A stretch of DNA of 64,000 nt from assembly GCA_902801205.1 (NCBI GenBank), contig CADCHE010000001.1:1-64000 (forward strand), in the 5' to 3' direction. Made by a program: the position numbers and the translations under genes. The notes under the pieces were generated by a model. That model was not told the origin of the DNA. It saw nothing but the letters and a program-made list of their open reading frames with translations, and did no database searches. Below are positions 8,238 through 18,500 of this stretch, piece after piece (position 1 is the stretch's first letter; every line of letters begins with the position of its first letter). Source of the stretch: an uncultured Bacteroidia bacterium. GTDB taxonomy: Bacteria; Bacteroidota; Bacteroidia; Bacteroidales; UBA932.

Positions 8238-9650
8238 ATGTTTGAAAAGAATATCTATATCGAAAGACGTCGCGAACTGCTGCAGAAGATGGCAGAGAGC
8301 GCCCCTGCCGGACAGGCCGGCATCCTGCTGTTCGTCGGCAACACGGAAGCCGCCGCCCAGTACAAGGACAATGCGTACAAATTCCGTCAGGATTCCTCCT
8401 GGCTCTATTATTTTGGCCTGGACGAACCCCTGATGGCTGCCGTCCTGGACGTGGACGACGGAACGGAGACCCTCTTCGCGGACGACGTGGAGATCGGCGA
8501 CATCATCTGGATGGGCCCGCAGCCCTCCGTCGCCTCCAAAGGAGCGGCCGTCGGCATCGCTGCCACGGCGCCCTACGCCGCCCTGGACGCCGTCGTGAAG
8601 AAGGCCTGCGCCCAGGGCCGTCCCGTGCACTTCCTGCCGCCGAGCCGGTACTACAACACGATGAAGCTGGCCGACCTTGTGGGGATTCCCGCAGCGGAAG
8701 TTCCCGCCCGCGCCTCGCAGGCGCTGGTGAAGGCCGTCGTCTCGATGCGGCTGGTCAAGCGGCCCGAGGAGATTGCGCAGATCGACGACGCCTGCGCCCT
8801 CGGCTACGAGATGCACACCGTCGCCCGCCAGGCCGTCAGGCCCGGAATCGTGGAGCAGGAGATTGTCGGCAAGATGGAAGGCGTCACGCTTTCGAAGGGC
8901 TGGGGCGTCTCGTTCCCGACGATCCTCACCCAGCACGGCGAGACCCTGCACAACCACCTGCACGACAAGGTGATCGAGCCGGGCAAACTGATGGTGATCG
9001 ACGCCGGCGCCGAAAACAACATGCACTACGCTTCCGACTTCACGCGCACCCTGCCTACCGGCGGGCGATTCACTACGAAGCAGCGCGAAGTCTACCAGAT
9101 TGTCTGCGATTGTAACGAACTGGCATTCAGCCTCACGCGCCCCGGCATCACGTATCGTGAAGTGCATCTGGCCGTCGCCCGCAAGATGCTCGAAGGGCTG
9201 CAGGCCATCGGCCTGGTCAAGGGCGACCTCGACGAGATGACCGCCCTCGGCATCGCCGGCCTCTTCCAGCCGCACGGCCTGGGCCACAACATGGGTCTCG
9301 ACGTGCACGACATGGAGGACCTCGGCGAAAACCTGGTGGGTTACGACCCGGACCAGACCCGCTCCAAGCAGCTCGGACTGGGCAGCCTGCGGATGGCCCG
9401 CCGGCTCGTCCCCGGACATGTCATCACCGACGAACCGGGCATCTACTTCATCCCCGCCCTCATCGAGCAGTGGAAGCGCGAGGGAACGGGCAAGGGCTTC
9501 GTGAACTTCGACGCCCTGGCTTCTTACTACGACTTCGGCGGCATCCGCCTGGAAGACGACGTGCTCGTGACGCCCGAGGGCGCGCGGCGCCTGGGCCCGA
9601 ACCGGCTCCCGATCTTCCCGGACGATGTAGAATCTGCGATGTCCTGCTAG
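8238..9650 (+). CDS. pepP: Xaa-Pro aminopeptidase (M24B, aminopeptidase P family)
   Basis: 470 aa, no signal peptide, cytoplasmic. An N-terminal creatinase/aminopeptidase P domain (about 1-175) precedes the M24 pita-bread domain (about 180-455). The five metal ligands are visible: Asp in VIDAGAE, Asp in SDFTRT, His in HGLGHNMGLDVHD, Glu in TDEPGIYF and Glu in GGIRLEDDVLV. Enzymes of this family cleave the N-terminal residue before proline, using two Mn or similar ions. It ends one base before the DUF456 start and probably heads an operon with it and the DUF4091 gene. Confidence 0.93.
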   Translation: MFEKNIYIERRRELLQKMAESAPAGQAGILLFVGNTEAAAQYKDNAYKFRQDSSWLYYFGLDEPLMAAVLDVDDGTETLFADDVEIGDIIWMGPQPSVASKGAAVGIAATAPYAALDAVVKKACAQGRPVHFLPPSRYYNTMKLADLVGIPAAEVPARASQALVKAVVSMRLVKRPEEIAQIDDACALGYEMHTVARQAVRPGIVEQEIVGKMEGVTLSKGWGVSFPTILTQHGETLHNHLHDKVIEPGKLMVIDAGAENNMHYASDFTRTLPTGGRFTTKQREVYQIVCDCNELAFSLTRPGITYREVHLAVARKMLEGLQAIGLVKGDLDEMTALGIAGLFQPHGLGHNMGLDVHDMEDLGENLVGYDPDQTRSKQLGLGSLRMARRLVPGHVITDEPGIYFIPALIEQWKREGTGKGFVNFDALASYYDFGGIRLEDDVLVTPEGARRLGPNRLPIFPDDVESAMSC

Positions 9651-9651
9651 C

Positions 9652-10146
9652 ATGGAAACGGTCGCAATCATCCTCGCCATCGTTCTGGGCGTCGTCGGCA
9701 TCGTCGGGAGCATCGTCCCTGCCCTGCCCGGTCCGCCGCTCAGCTGGGTCGGACTGCTCGTCCTGTACATCTGGGGAAACGGTACCAACGGAGCGGGAGA
9801 GCCGATGTCCACGGCCCTGCTCCTGACCTGGCTCGTCATCACCGTCCTCGTGACGGTGGTCGACTACATCGTCCCCGCTTATTTTACCAAGCTCACGGGG
9901 GGCAGTAAGAAGGCCGGCGTCGGCGCGATGGTCGGCCTTTTCGTCGGCCTCATCTTCCCGCCGGTCGGCATCATCCTCGGCACCCTGCTGGGGGCCTTCC
10001 TGGCGGAGCTCCTCTTTGACGGCAAGACCGGCGTCGAGTCGGCCAAGTCGGCTTTCGGCGCCCTGCTGGGGTTTCTCTTCGGCACGGGCCTCAAGCTCAT
10101 CGTCAGCGCGCTGATGATGTATTATATTATTGTCTATATCGCATGA
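9652..10146 (+). CDS. DUF456 membrane protein
   Basis: 164 aa, mostly hydrophobic, with four to five transmembrane segments and glycine-rich turns (VALPGPPLSWVG-like start, GAMVGLFVGLIFPPVGIILG, GFLFGTGLKL). This is the pattern of the DUF456 family, whose function is unknown. It starts one base after the aminopeptidase stop and overlaps the next gene by 4 bp, so it is coupled to both neighbours. Confidence 0.85.
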   Translation: METVAIILAIVLGVVGIVGSIVPALPGPPLSWVGLLVLYIWGNGTNGAGEPMSTALLLTWLVITVLVTVVDYIVPAYFTKLTGGSKKAGVGAMVGLFVGLIFPPVGIILGTLLGAFLAELLFDGKTGVESAKSAFGALLGFLFGTGLKLIVSALMMYYIIVYIA

Positions 10147-12401
10147 AAATGAAGCATTTCCTCCTTCTTCCGGCCCTGCTGTTCGCCTTTTTCCCGCTCC
10201 TCGCGCAGCAAGTGGACCCATACCACACCGCTACCGGCGGCTTCGGCCACGCCCTCTCCGCCTCTTCCGACGCCACCCTCTGGTGGGCGGAAGGAACCTA
10301 TAAGATCATGCAGGACATGCCCGCTCCCGGCGGCAAGGCCGGCGCCGTGAGCGTCTACTCCGCACGGAACGAGTGGGAGTCCTTCCAAGTCGTCGTCCGC
10401 CCGGAGCGCGAACTCCGGCAGGTGGCGGTCAGCGTCTCCGATTTCCAGGCGAAGAAAGGCTCGCTGCCCGCGTCGGCCTTCACCGTCCGCAAAGTCGAGT
10501 ACGTGGAGGTGAAGCACCCCACGGACGCGTACGGGAAGGCGGGCCTGTGGCCTGATCCGCTGCCCCTGTACCGCACGCCGGAAACCCTTGCTTCCGGCCG
10601 TAACCATCCGTTCTGGATCACGGTGAAGGTGCCGAAGGATACGCCTGCAGGCACCTACAAGGGCACGGTGACGCTCGCTTCTTCCGACGGCTGGCGGGAA
10701 GAAGTGCCCGTGTCGCTGGAGGTCTGGGGATTCACCCTTCCGGACACCCCGACGATGCGTTCCGGCTTCGGGCTCAGCCGGTTGGGTGCCATCGCCAAAT
10801 ACAACAACCTGACGACCGACGCGCAGCGGAGCCAGCTCTTCGATTTGTACATGAAGACGTTCTCCGACCATCGGATCTCGCCGTACAACCCCTTCTCGAT
10901 GACCCCCATCCACGAAACCGTCACCGGTGTGCCGTGGAAGGGCGGCCTGTTCGACGCCGAACAGCCGCATTCCGGGAAGTATGCGCTGAAGGTGGTCGAC
11001 AACTCGTTCACGTCCTCCCCCGACGCCTCGCTTTACGAGCGGCTGGCGGTCACGGGCGGCAAGCCGTACACCCTTTCCGGCTGGACCCGCGCAGCGGCGG
11101 ATAACCAGGAGTTCACCATCGGCGTGGAGTGCTTCGACGCCGCCGGGGAACTGCTTCCTTTCGAGAACCGGTACGAGGCCTTCTCCTGTTCGCAGGAGTG
11201 GAAGGAATTCTCCTTCCCGCTGGGCGTGCTGCCCGGGGAGGTGACGACGTTGATGGTGCATCTGTACCCGTCCAAGCGGATGTCTTCCGGCAATGACAAG
11301 GGGACGGTCTGGTTCGACGACCTGACGCTGCGCTGCGGCGAGGCGCCCGAGAACCTGTTCGCTGCGGGCGGCTTCGAGGTCGACCCCGAAAAGATCGACA
11401 TTTCGCTGGATTTCTCCGACTTCATTCAGGCGGCGAAGAAGTATTTCGGGGAATACGGCTTCAACGGCTTCCGCCTTGGGCTCAAAGGCCTCGGCAGCGG
11501 TACGTTCTACAGCCGGACTCCCGGCGTCTTCGCCGGTTTCGTGCAGGGAACGGAGGAATACGGCCGCCTGATGCGCCGCTATCTGGGGCAGATGCAGGAC
11601 GGGCTCGAAGCGGCCGGCGTCCTGGGCAAGGAGTACATCTACTGGTTCGACGAACCGGGCGAGAACGACTACGAATTCGTGCGCGAGACCAACCGGATGA
11701 TCAAGGAGTACGCACCGAAACTGACGACCTTCCTGACGGAGCACCTGCCCGGGCACGACGTCTCCGACGTGACCGACATCTCCTGCTCGATCTGGAACGC
11801 CGTCGACCATGAGAAGGCCGAACGGATCCGCGCCCGCGGGAACGAATACTGGACCTACCTGTGCACGGGGCCCAAGTCTCCGTGGATCACCCTCTTCATC
11901 GACCATGACGCCATCAACATGCGGATGTGGTCGTGGGGCTCCTATGTCCATCACCTGAACGGGCTCCTGGTCTGGGAGACGGTTTACTGGAATTCTCCCG
12001 AGGCCTCGCCGGACGGCGTCCTCCAGAATCCCTGGGAAGAGGCGATGTCGTGGTCGACGGGGTACGGCCTGATCAAGGGCAAGCGGCAGCCCTGGGGGAA
12101 CGGCGACGGACGGCTCTTCTACCCGGAGAACCGCCACGTGGGCGTGGACACCACGCCGTATCTCGGCGAAGCCGTTCCTTCCTACCGCGTGGAACTGCTG
12201 CGCGACGGCATCGAGGACTACGAATACTTGAAGATGCTCGAGCGCCTGGCCGCGGAGAAGCCCCGCAAGGCCGCCGCAGCGCGCCGGCTGCTGCAGATTC
12301 CGTCGTCCATCTACACCGACGAACAGCACTACAACAAGGACCCGCAGGCAATCCTGCAGTATCGCCGGCGCCTGGCCGAAGCCATCCTGAAAATACAGTA
12401 A
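10143..12401 (+). CDS. DUF4091 / GH123-like secreted glycosidase
   Basis: 752 aa with a signal peptide. An N-terminal beta-sandwich (about 20-215, ARNEWESFQVVV, HPFWITVKVPKDTPAGTYKG) is followed by a TIM barrel split by a carbohydrate-binding-like insert (about 260-410, LYERLAVTGGKPYTLSGW). The barrel motif YWFDEPGEND (Asp503-Glu504) matches the Asp-Glu pair of GH123 enzymes, which use substrate-assisted catalysis on N-acetylgalactosamine. The C-terminal YRVELLRDGIEDYEYLKMLE is typical of DUF4091. Activity on a HexNAc-containing glycan is an inference. The 4-bp overlap with DUF456 makes it the last gene of a three-gene operon. Confidence 0.82.
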   Translation: MKMKHFLLLPALLFAFFPLLAQQVDPYHTATGGFGHALSASSDATLWWAEGTYKIMQDMPAPGGKAGAVSVYSARNEWESFQVVVRPERELRQVAVSVSDFQAKKGSLPASAFTVRKVEYVEVKHPTDAYGKAGLWPDPLPLYRTPETLASGRNHPFWITVKVPKDTPAGTYKGTVTLASSDGWREEVPVSLEVWGFTLPDTPTMRSGFGLSRLGAIAKYNNLTTDAQRSQLFDLYMKTFSDHRISPYNPFSMTPIHETVTGVPWKGGLFDAEQPHSGKYALKVVDNSFTSSPDASLYERLAVTGGKPYTLSGWTRAAADNQEFTIGVECFDAAGELLPFENRYEAFSCSQEWKEFSFPLGVLPGEVTTLMVHLYPSKRMSSGNDKGTVWFDDLTLRCGEAPENLFAAGGFEVDPEKIDISLDFSDFIQAAKKYFGEYGFNGFRLGLKGLGSGTFYSRTPGVFAGFVQGTEEYGRLMRRYLGQMQDGLEAAGVLGKEYIYWFDEPGENDYEFVRETNRMIKEYAPKLTTFLTEHLPGHDVSDVTDISCSIWNAVDHEKAERIRARGNEYWTYLCTGPKSPWITLFIDHDAINMRMWSWGSYVHHLNGLLVWETVYWNSPEASPDGVLQNPWEEAMSWSTGYGLIKGKRQPWGNGDGRLFYPENRHVGVDTTPYLGEAVPSYRVELLRDGIEDYEYLKMLERLAAEKPRKAAAARRLLQIPSSIYTDEQHYNKDPQAILQYRRRLAEAILKIQ

Positions 12402-12413
12402 CGGAAGATCCTG

Positions 12414-13649
12414 TCAATACACCAGGTCGCGGAAGTTCCGGACCCGGTGGAACGTGACGATGTTGCCGTCGTGGGCGTTGCGCGCCTGCTCGTCACCGGA
12501 ACGGCTGACGATGCACAGGTCGTCGCCGTTCACGATCATCGTGGCGTAATGCCGCGCGGAACGGTCCGTGGGCCCGACGGCTACCAGTCCGGCGAAAGTC
12601 CAGTGCAGCAGGTCCGGCGAATAGGACAGGGCCAGCCGCCGGCGGGCGTTCATCCGGCCGTCGATCTGCGAATGCAGCAGCCAGTACAGTTCCGACTTCG
12701 GATCGTACACGAGATGGAATTTCAGATTGGCGCCCGGAATGTGCACGAACAGCACGTCTCCGTTGTCCAGGTGACAGCGTCCGACGGCCAGGGAGCCGTC
12801 TTCCCTTTCATATCCCCGGAGCATGACGCCGATGTCCGGAAATCCCGCCGAGGCCCGCGAGAGCAGGACGACGGACTTGCCGGTCGCGTCGTAGAACGGA
12901 TGGGAGGGGTTGTAGATGCGGACGACGTTGGTCTCCAGGATGCCGGCCGCCTTGCCGCCGACGACGGGGATGCCGGAGGGGCGCGCGGCGTCCATGTCCG
13001 CATCCGGGTCGTACAGGTCGGAGAACTTCCAGTTCGACGCCTGCATCAGGTCGGCCTGTTCGTCCGCCCGCATCAGGACCGGCCCCACGCCGGGCCAGGG
13101 ATGCCCGTCCGCCACCCATTTCTCATAGACAAGGGTCACCTTCCCGTCGTAAACGTCCACCGCCGTGCAACTCTGGTGCCAGCGCGGTTCCGGGCAGAGG
13201 ACCGCCGGTTCGCTCCAGGTCTCGCCGTTGTCGTCGCTGCGCGTAATCAGCAGCCGTCCGGAATGGCCGATCATATAGAGGCGGTCTCCCGCCTTGAACA
13301 GGATCTCGTGCATCATCGGGATCCGGGTGGCCGTCTCCCGCCAGGTCCGGCCTTTGTCGTCGGAGAGGTATACGCGGATCTGGTTTCCTGCGGGGTAGTC
13401 CCCGAAGTCCGACCGCGGTCCGTCCAGGATCCCTGTCCCCGGTCCGCCGTAGTCGACGGCGACGACGAAGCGTCCGTCGAGGCCTTCGGCGATGGCGGGG
13501 GTGTACAGAAAGACGCTGTCGGGCGCCGGAGAGGATGCGATCACCTGTTCATCGGCGACCGGCCGGCCGGCGCCGGAGGGCCCGCCGCAGGAAACGGCCG
13601 CCAGGGCAAGGGCGAGCATCAGGAAAGGGAAGGAATGACGTTGGAACAT
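12414..13649 (-). CDS. BNR-repeat / sialidase-like lipoprotein
   Basis: 411 aa with a lipoprotein signal (LALAAVSCGG). The mature protein has beta-propeller repeats with two clear Asp-box motifs, SDDKGRTW (about residue 95) and SDDNGETW (about 141), plus a weaker one near YSPDLLHWTF. Such six-bladed folds occur in exo-alpha-sialidases (GH33) and many related proteins. The full catalytic arginine triad cannot be assigned with confidence, so a related glycosidase is equally possible. It is divergent from the ThuA-nucleoside hydrolase gene across a palindromic promoter. Confidence 0.72.
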   Translation of the reverse strand: MFQRHSFPFLMLALALAAVSCGGPSGAGRPVADEQVIASSPAPDSVFLYTPAIAEGLDGRFVVAVDYGGPGTGILDGPRSDFGDYPAGNQIRVYLSDDKGRTWRETATRIPMMHEILFKAGDRLYMIGHSGRLLITRSDDNGETWSEPAVLCPEPRWHQSCTAVDVYDGKVTLVYEKWVADGHPWPGVGPVLMRADEQADLMQASNWKFSDLYDPDADMDAARPSGIPVVGGKAAGILETNVVRIYNPSHPFYDATGKSVVLLSRASAGFPDIGVMLRGYEREDGSLAVGRCHLDNGDVLFVHIPGANLKFHLVYDPKSELYWLLHSQIDGRMNARRRLALSYSPDLLHWTFAGLVAVGPTDRSARHYATMIVNGDDLCIVSRSGDEQARNAHDGNIVTFHRVRNFRDLVY

Positions 13650-13680
13650 GAAACCTGTGGTTTAAAATCGGTTGTGCGGC

Positions 13681-13703
13681 AATATACAAATAATTTGTAT
13701 ATT
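13681..13703. promoter_or_regulatory. Perfect 23-bp palindrome over a divergent promoter
   Basis: Arms AATATACAAAT and ATTTGTATATT flank a single central A. The right arm overlaps the plus-strand -7 box TATATTTG (13698-13705), 33 bp before the ATG at 13739. On the minus strand TATATTG sits 30 bp before the start at 13649. The arrangement fits an operator for a dimeric regulator controlling both divergent genes. Confidence 0.6.
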
Positions 13704-13738
13704 TGAGAAGACTCCTTTCACACAACGCACTTGAAACC

Positions 13739-15559
13739 ATGAAGAAGACACTCCTCCTGTCCATCGCCGGCCTCTTCCTTGCCCTGGCCGTGCCGGTCCT
13801 TTCCGCCCGGACCCCGCGCCAACCCGTTCCGGGCGTGATCATCACCGGGCAGAACAACCACAACTGGCCGGTGAGTTCCGAGGCGCTGAAGCGGACCCTT
13901 GAGCAGTCCGGCCTGTTCCGGATGGACGTGGCCGTCTCGCCGCAGGCCGGCGCCGACATGTCCGGTTTCTCCGTGGACTTCCCGCGGTACCGTTTCGTGG
14001 TGCTGGACTATAACGGCGATCCCTGGCCCGCCGCGATGCAGGAGGCGTTCCTGCGGTTTGTCCGCAGGGGCGGCGGTGTCATCGTCTTCCATGCGGCGGA
14101 CAACGCGTTTCCCGAATGGGAGGCGTACAACCATATCATCGCCCTGGGCGGCTGGGGCGGCCGTGACGAGCGGTCCGGCCCTTATGTCTACTGGCAGGAC
14201 GGCGCCCTGGTACGGGATCCTGCGCCCGGCCCGGGCGGTTCGCACGGCGCCCGGCATGCCTACGTGATGAACGGGCGTAGCACGTCGCATCCGGTCGTGC
14301 GGGGCCTGCCTGTCCGCTGGAAGCATGCGGAGGATGAGCTGTACGACCGCCTGCGGGGGCCGGGTGACATCCGCGACCTCCTCTATACGGCCTTCTCCGC
14401 GAAAGAGAAAGGCGGCTCCGGACGGGAGGAGCCCCTGGTCTTCACGGTGAAGTATGGCCGGGGGCGCATCCTGCACATGGCGCCGGGGCATGCCGGGCCG
14501 ACGCTTGAGGACAATCCCGCCATGCAGTGTGCCGGTTTCCAGACGCTGCTGCTGCGGGCGGCGCAGTGGTGCGCGCGCGGCCGTGTCAGCCGGGATGTTC
14601 CGCCGGATTTCCCGACGGAAACGGTGGTCTCGCTGCGGCGTGACTACCGGGCGCTTCCCGCCCCGCGCGAAGTCATCTTCGATACGGACTGGTGGACTGA
14701 CGTCGACGACGCCTGCGCCATCCGGACGCTGCTGCGGGCCGAACGGGAAGGGAAGGTCCGTATCGCGGGCATCTGCCTGTCGGCGCTCCGGGAGACCAGC
14801 GTGGCGTCCCTGTCTTCCTTCCTTTCGTATGAAGGGCGCCAAGGCATGTTCCTGGGCGCCGACAAGGAAGCGGTGGACTATACCGGCACGCCGTCCTATC
14901 ACCAGCTGCTCATCGATGCCTGCCCGCAGCGTGAAGCGTCCACGCCTGACGACGTGGCCGACGCCGTGGACTTCTACCGGAAGATCCTCTCCCAGGCGCC
15001 CGGCCAGGTGGACATCATCACCGTCGGGTTCATGAATTCCCTTTCGCGGCTGCTGCAGAGCGGACCTGACGAATGGTCGCCGCTGTCCGGCGAGGAGCTG
15101 GTCCGCCGGAAGGTCCGGCACTTGTGGGCGATGGCGGGAAAGTATCCCGAGGGGAGCGAGTACAACTTCGCCAAGCAGGAACGGAGCCGCCGCGCCGGCG
15201 CCCTGGTCTGCGACCGGTGGCCGACGGAGATCACTTTCCTGGGGCATGAGATCGGCACGCAGGTCCGCGTGGGCAGCGGCCTTCCCGAAGAAGACCTGCT
15301 GCACCATGTCCTGGCGGCGCACGGAAGCGCTTCCGGCCGGTACGCCTGGGATCCGATGCTGACCTGGCTGGCCTGTCTGGGTAACGTGGAAGAGGCCGGG
15401 TTCGACGCAGTCTCCGGCCGAGTGAGCGTGGATCCCGAAACCGGCGTGAACCATTTCGATCCCGCCGTCGCCGGTGCGCCGCACCGGTATGTGCGCATGG
15501 CGCGCGACTCCGCCTGGTTCGCCGCCCGTTTCCGTTCCATCCTCGGAGAAAAACAATAA
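13739..15559 (+). CDS. ThuA-like domain fused to a nucleoside hydrolase
   Basis: 606 aa; the start MKKTLLLSIAG is chosen because it gives a clean signal peptide (12 codons downstream of an in-frame TTG). Residues ~35-285 look like a ThuA/trehalose-utilisation, class I glutamine amidotransferase-like domain (GGGVIVFHAADNAFPEWEAYN, TSHPVVRGLP, GRGRILHMAPGHA). Residues ~310-600 are an inosine-uridine nucleoside hydrolase-type domain with the calcium-binding motif FDTDWWTDVDDACA (Asp315, 317, 321, 323, 324). Such enzymes cleave N-glycosidic bonds, but secreted Bacteroidetes members have unproven substrates. The gene is followed after 6 bp by the GH43-GH32 gene. Confidence 0.85.
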   Translation: MKKTLLLSIAGLFLALAVPVLSARTPRQPVPGVIITGQNNHNWPVSSEALKRTLEQSGLFRMDVAVSPQAGADMSGFSVDFPRYRFVVLDYNGDPWPAAMQEAFLRFVRRGGGVIVFHAADNAFPEWEAYNHIIALGGWGGRDERSGPYVYWQDGALVRDPAPGPGGSHGARHAYVMNGRSTSHPVVRGLPVRWKHAEDELYDRLRGPGDIRDLLYTAFSAKEKGGSGREEPLVFTVKYGRGRILHMAPGHAGPTLEDNPAMQCAGFQTLLLRAAQWCARGRVSRDVPPDFPTETVVSLRRDYRALPAPREVIFDTDWWTDVDDACAIRTLLRAEREGKVRIAGICLSALRETSVASLSSFLSYEGRQGMFLGADKEAVDYTGTPSYHQLLIDACPQREASTPDDVADAVDFYRKILSQAPGQVDIITVGFMNSLSRLLQSGPDEWSPLSGEELVRRKVRHLWAMAGKYPEGSEYNFAKQERSRRAGALVCDRWPTEITFLGHEIGTQVRVGSGLPEEDLLHHVLAAHGSASGRYAWDPMLTWLACLGNVEEAGFDAVSGRVSVDPETGVNHFDPAVAGAPHRYVRMARDSAWFAARFRSILGEKQ

Positions 15560-15565
15560 GACTTC

Positions 15566-18500
15566 ATGAAAAGGTTTCTGATCCTGCTGGCCCTGGCGCT
15601 GCCGCTGGCCGCCTCCGCCCAGACCGTGCTGCTGCGCGGTGATTATCCCGACCCGACGGTCCTGCGGGACGGGGAAGACTACTACATGACGCATTCGGCG
15701 ATGGAATACCGGCCGGGCTTCCTGATCTGGCATTCGCGCAACCTGGTCGACTGGGAGCCCGTCTGCCGTGCCTGCGCGGACTGGAAAGGCTCCGCCTGGG
15801 CGCCCGACCTGCAGAAAGTGGAGGACACCTACTACCTCTATTTCCCTTCCGCGGGTACGAACTGGGTGATCACGGCCCGGGATATCCGCGGTCCCTGGAG
15901 CGAGCCGGTCGACCTGCACATCGGCGGCATCGACCCCGGCCTCGTCGTGACGCCGGAAGGGAAGCGCTTCCTCTTCACCAATGACGGGTGGTTGACCCCC
16001 CTTTCCGACGACGGCCTGTCGCGTGCCGGGGAGACAGTGCACGTCTACGACGGCTGGACGTTCCCCCAGGAATGGGAAGTGGAAGGCAAGTGCCTGGAGG
16101 CGCCCAAACTGTTCTGGAAAGACGGCTGGTACCACATGATTTCCGCGGAGGGCGGCACGGCGGGTCCGGCAACGAGCCACATGGTCATCGACGCCCGTTC
16201 CCGCGACTTGTTCGGTCCGTGGGAAAATTCGCCGTACAACCCCGTTGTCCATACCTGGTCCGCTGCGGAGATGTGGTGGAGCAAGGGCCACGGAACGGTG
16301 CTGGAAGGCCCCGGCGGGCAGTGGTGGGTCATTTATCATGCCTACCGGAAGGATGCCCAGTTCCTCGGGCGGCATACGCTGATGGAGCCGGTGGAGTGGA
16401 CGGCGGGCGGCTGGTGCCGGCTGGTGCTCGACCCCCCGCGGGTCCTGCAGCCCCTTCCGCGCGACCTTTCGGACGATTTTTCCGCCGATTCCCTGGGCTT
16501 GCTCTGGTCGGGCTGGAAGGAGGATGCCACCCGTTTCGCGCAGGTGAAAAAAGGCGTCCTGTCCTTGCCGGGGAAGGGCTCCTCGCCCCGGGACGGACGC
16601 CTGCTGACGATGCTGGCCGACGACCCGGGCTACGCCGTCGAGGCCGACATTACCGTCGGAAAGAAGGACAATGCAGCCGGGCTCGTGCTTTTCTACAGCG
16701 AGGCGGCTTTCGCCGGACTTTCCAGTGACGGGAAGACCTTCACCGTCTACCTGGACGGGACCCGGACGGAGGCGTATCCCAATCCCTTCGGCCGTGCCTT
16801 CTCCGTCCGGCTGGAACAGCGGGGCGCCTGGCTGGACATCCTCGTGAGCGGGGACGGACAGCGCTGGGAACCGCTTCGGCAGGGGATTCCGGTGCTTTCT
16901 TTCCAACACAACCATTATGGAGGGTTCTTCGCCCTGCGACCTTCGCTCTTCTCTGCCGGAAGCGGCACGGCGCAGTTCGGTGCTTTCCGTTACGAGCGGC
17001 TCTCCGAAGGCGGCCTGCCGGTACTGGACGCCCTTGCGCTCCCGGGCGCCGAGCTGGACGCTCCCTTCGCTCCGGATGCTGCGGGCTGCTGGGCGAGCGT
17101 CCCTTATGCGATGGACACGCTATCCCTCGTCCCGACCTTCGCCGACGGCCTGCATGTGGAGGTATACGCCAAGCCGACGGCTTCCGGAAAGGCCGTGACG
17201 GCCCCGCTCGTCGTCGGTCAGAACAACATCGGCATCGTCGTGCAGAATCCGCTGACCGGCCTGTCAAAAACGTATACGGTGTATGTCACGCGGCAGCCCG
17301 ATCCCTCGACGCTGTACCGCGAGCAGGCGCGTCCGAGGTTCCATTTTACGCCTTACATGATGCAGATGAATGACCCGAACGGGCTCGTCTACGATGCTGC
17401 CACGGGGCTGTACCACCTTTTCTTCCAGTGCAACCGGCCGTTCGACACGGGGGTCCCTTACCTTTCCGGTACCACATCCTGGGGACATGCCACGTCGACG
17501 GACCTGCTTCATTGGAAGGAGCTTCCACTCGCTCTCACGCCCGACCGGAACGGCATGGCCTGGTCGGGATCCGCCGCCGTCGACTATGACAATACCTCCG
17601 GCCTGTTCGATGCGGCGACCCCGCCCGCGTCCCGGATCGCCCTGTTCTATGCCAGCGTGGGGGCGGACGACACGTACGGCTTTGCCAAGGAAAGCCTGGC
17701 CTATACGCGCGACGGCGGCCGGACCTTCATGAAGTATGCGGGGAATCCGGTGGTCCGCAACCCCGGCGACAAGTACGGAAGCGGCCTGCGCGACCCGAAG
17801 GTTTTCCGGTATGAAGACCCTTCGATGCCCGGCGGGGGCATCTGGGTGATGGTGACGGTCGGAAACCTGAACTTCTTCACATCCAGGAACCTGCGGGATT
17901 GGAAGCACGTCGGTTCCCCGGTGGATGTCCACGGAAACCCCTTCGACTCCGAGTGTCCGGACCTGTACCCGCTGCCGGTTGACGGCGATCCTGCCCATGT
18001 GAAGTGGGTGTACACGGGCGGCGGCCTGTTCTATATCATCGGCCACCTGGAGCGCCGCGGCGAAGATGGCGTCATGTTCGTCGCAGAGACGGAAAAGACG
18101 GTTTCGCTGAACGGCATCGCTGACCAGATTCCGGGCCAGAAAGCGCCGGAAATATATGCTACACAGACCTTTGCGGCGGAAAAGAAAGGCCGGCGGGTCT
18201 CGATCAGCTGGCTGCGCGATCCGACGGTCCACTGGAAGGACAAGATATGGAATTCTGCCCAGTCCCTGCCGATGGAACAATCGCTCCGTACCGTGGGCGG
18301 GAAGGTCAAGTTGTTCTCCTACCCCGTGGAGGAGGTGGCGGGACTGCGCGGAGCGCCGATCCTGGACCTGCACGACGTGCAGGTCATTCCGGGCGGGGAG
18401 AACCTCCTGCGCGGCGTGCATGCCACCTGTTGCGACCTGGAGGCGGAACTCTCCTTGGGAACGGCCACGCAGTGCTCGTTCCGCGTCCGGACCGGCGAGG

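Noticed and set aside
13718-16915. 1065-codon minus-strand open frame across the ThuA-hydrolase and GH43 genes
   Set aside because: It spans two real genes and their junction on the other strand, has no motif or signal, and arises from high GC codon use.
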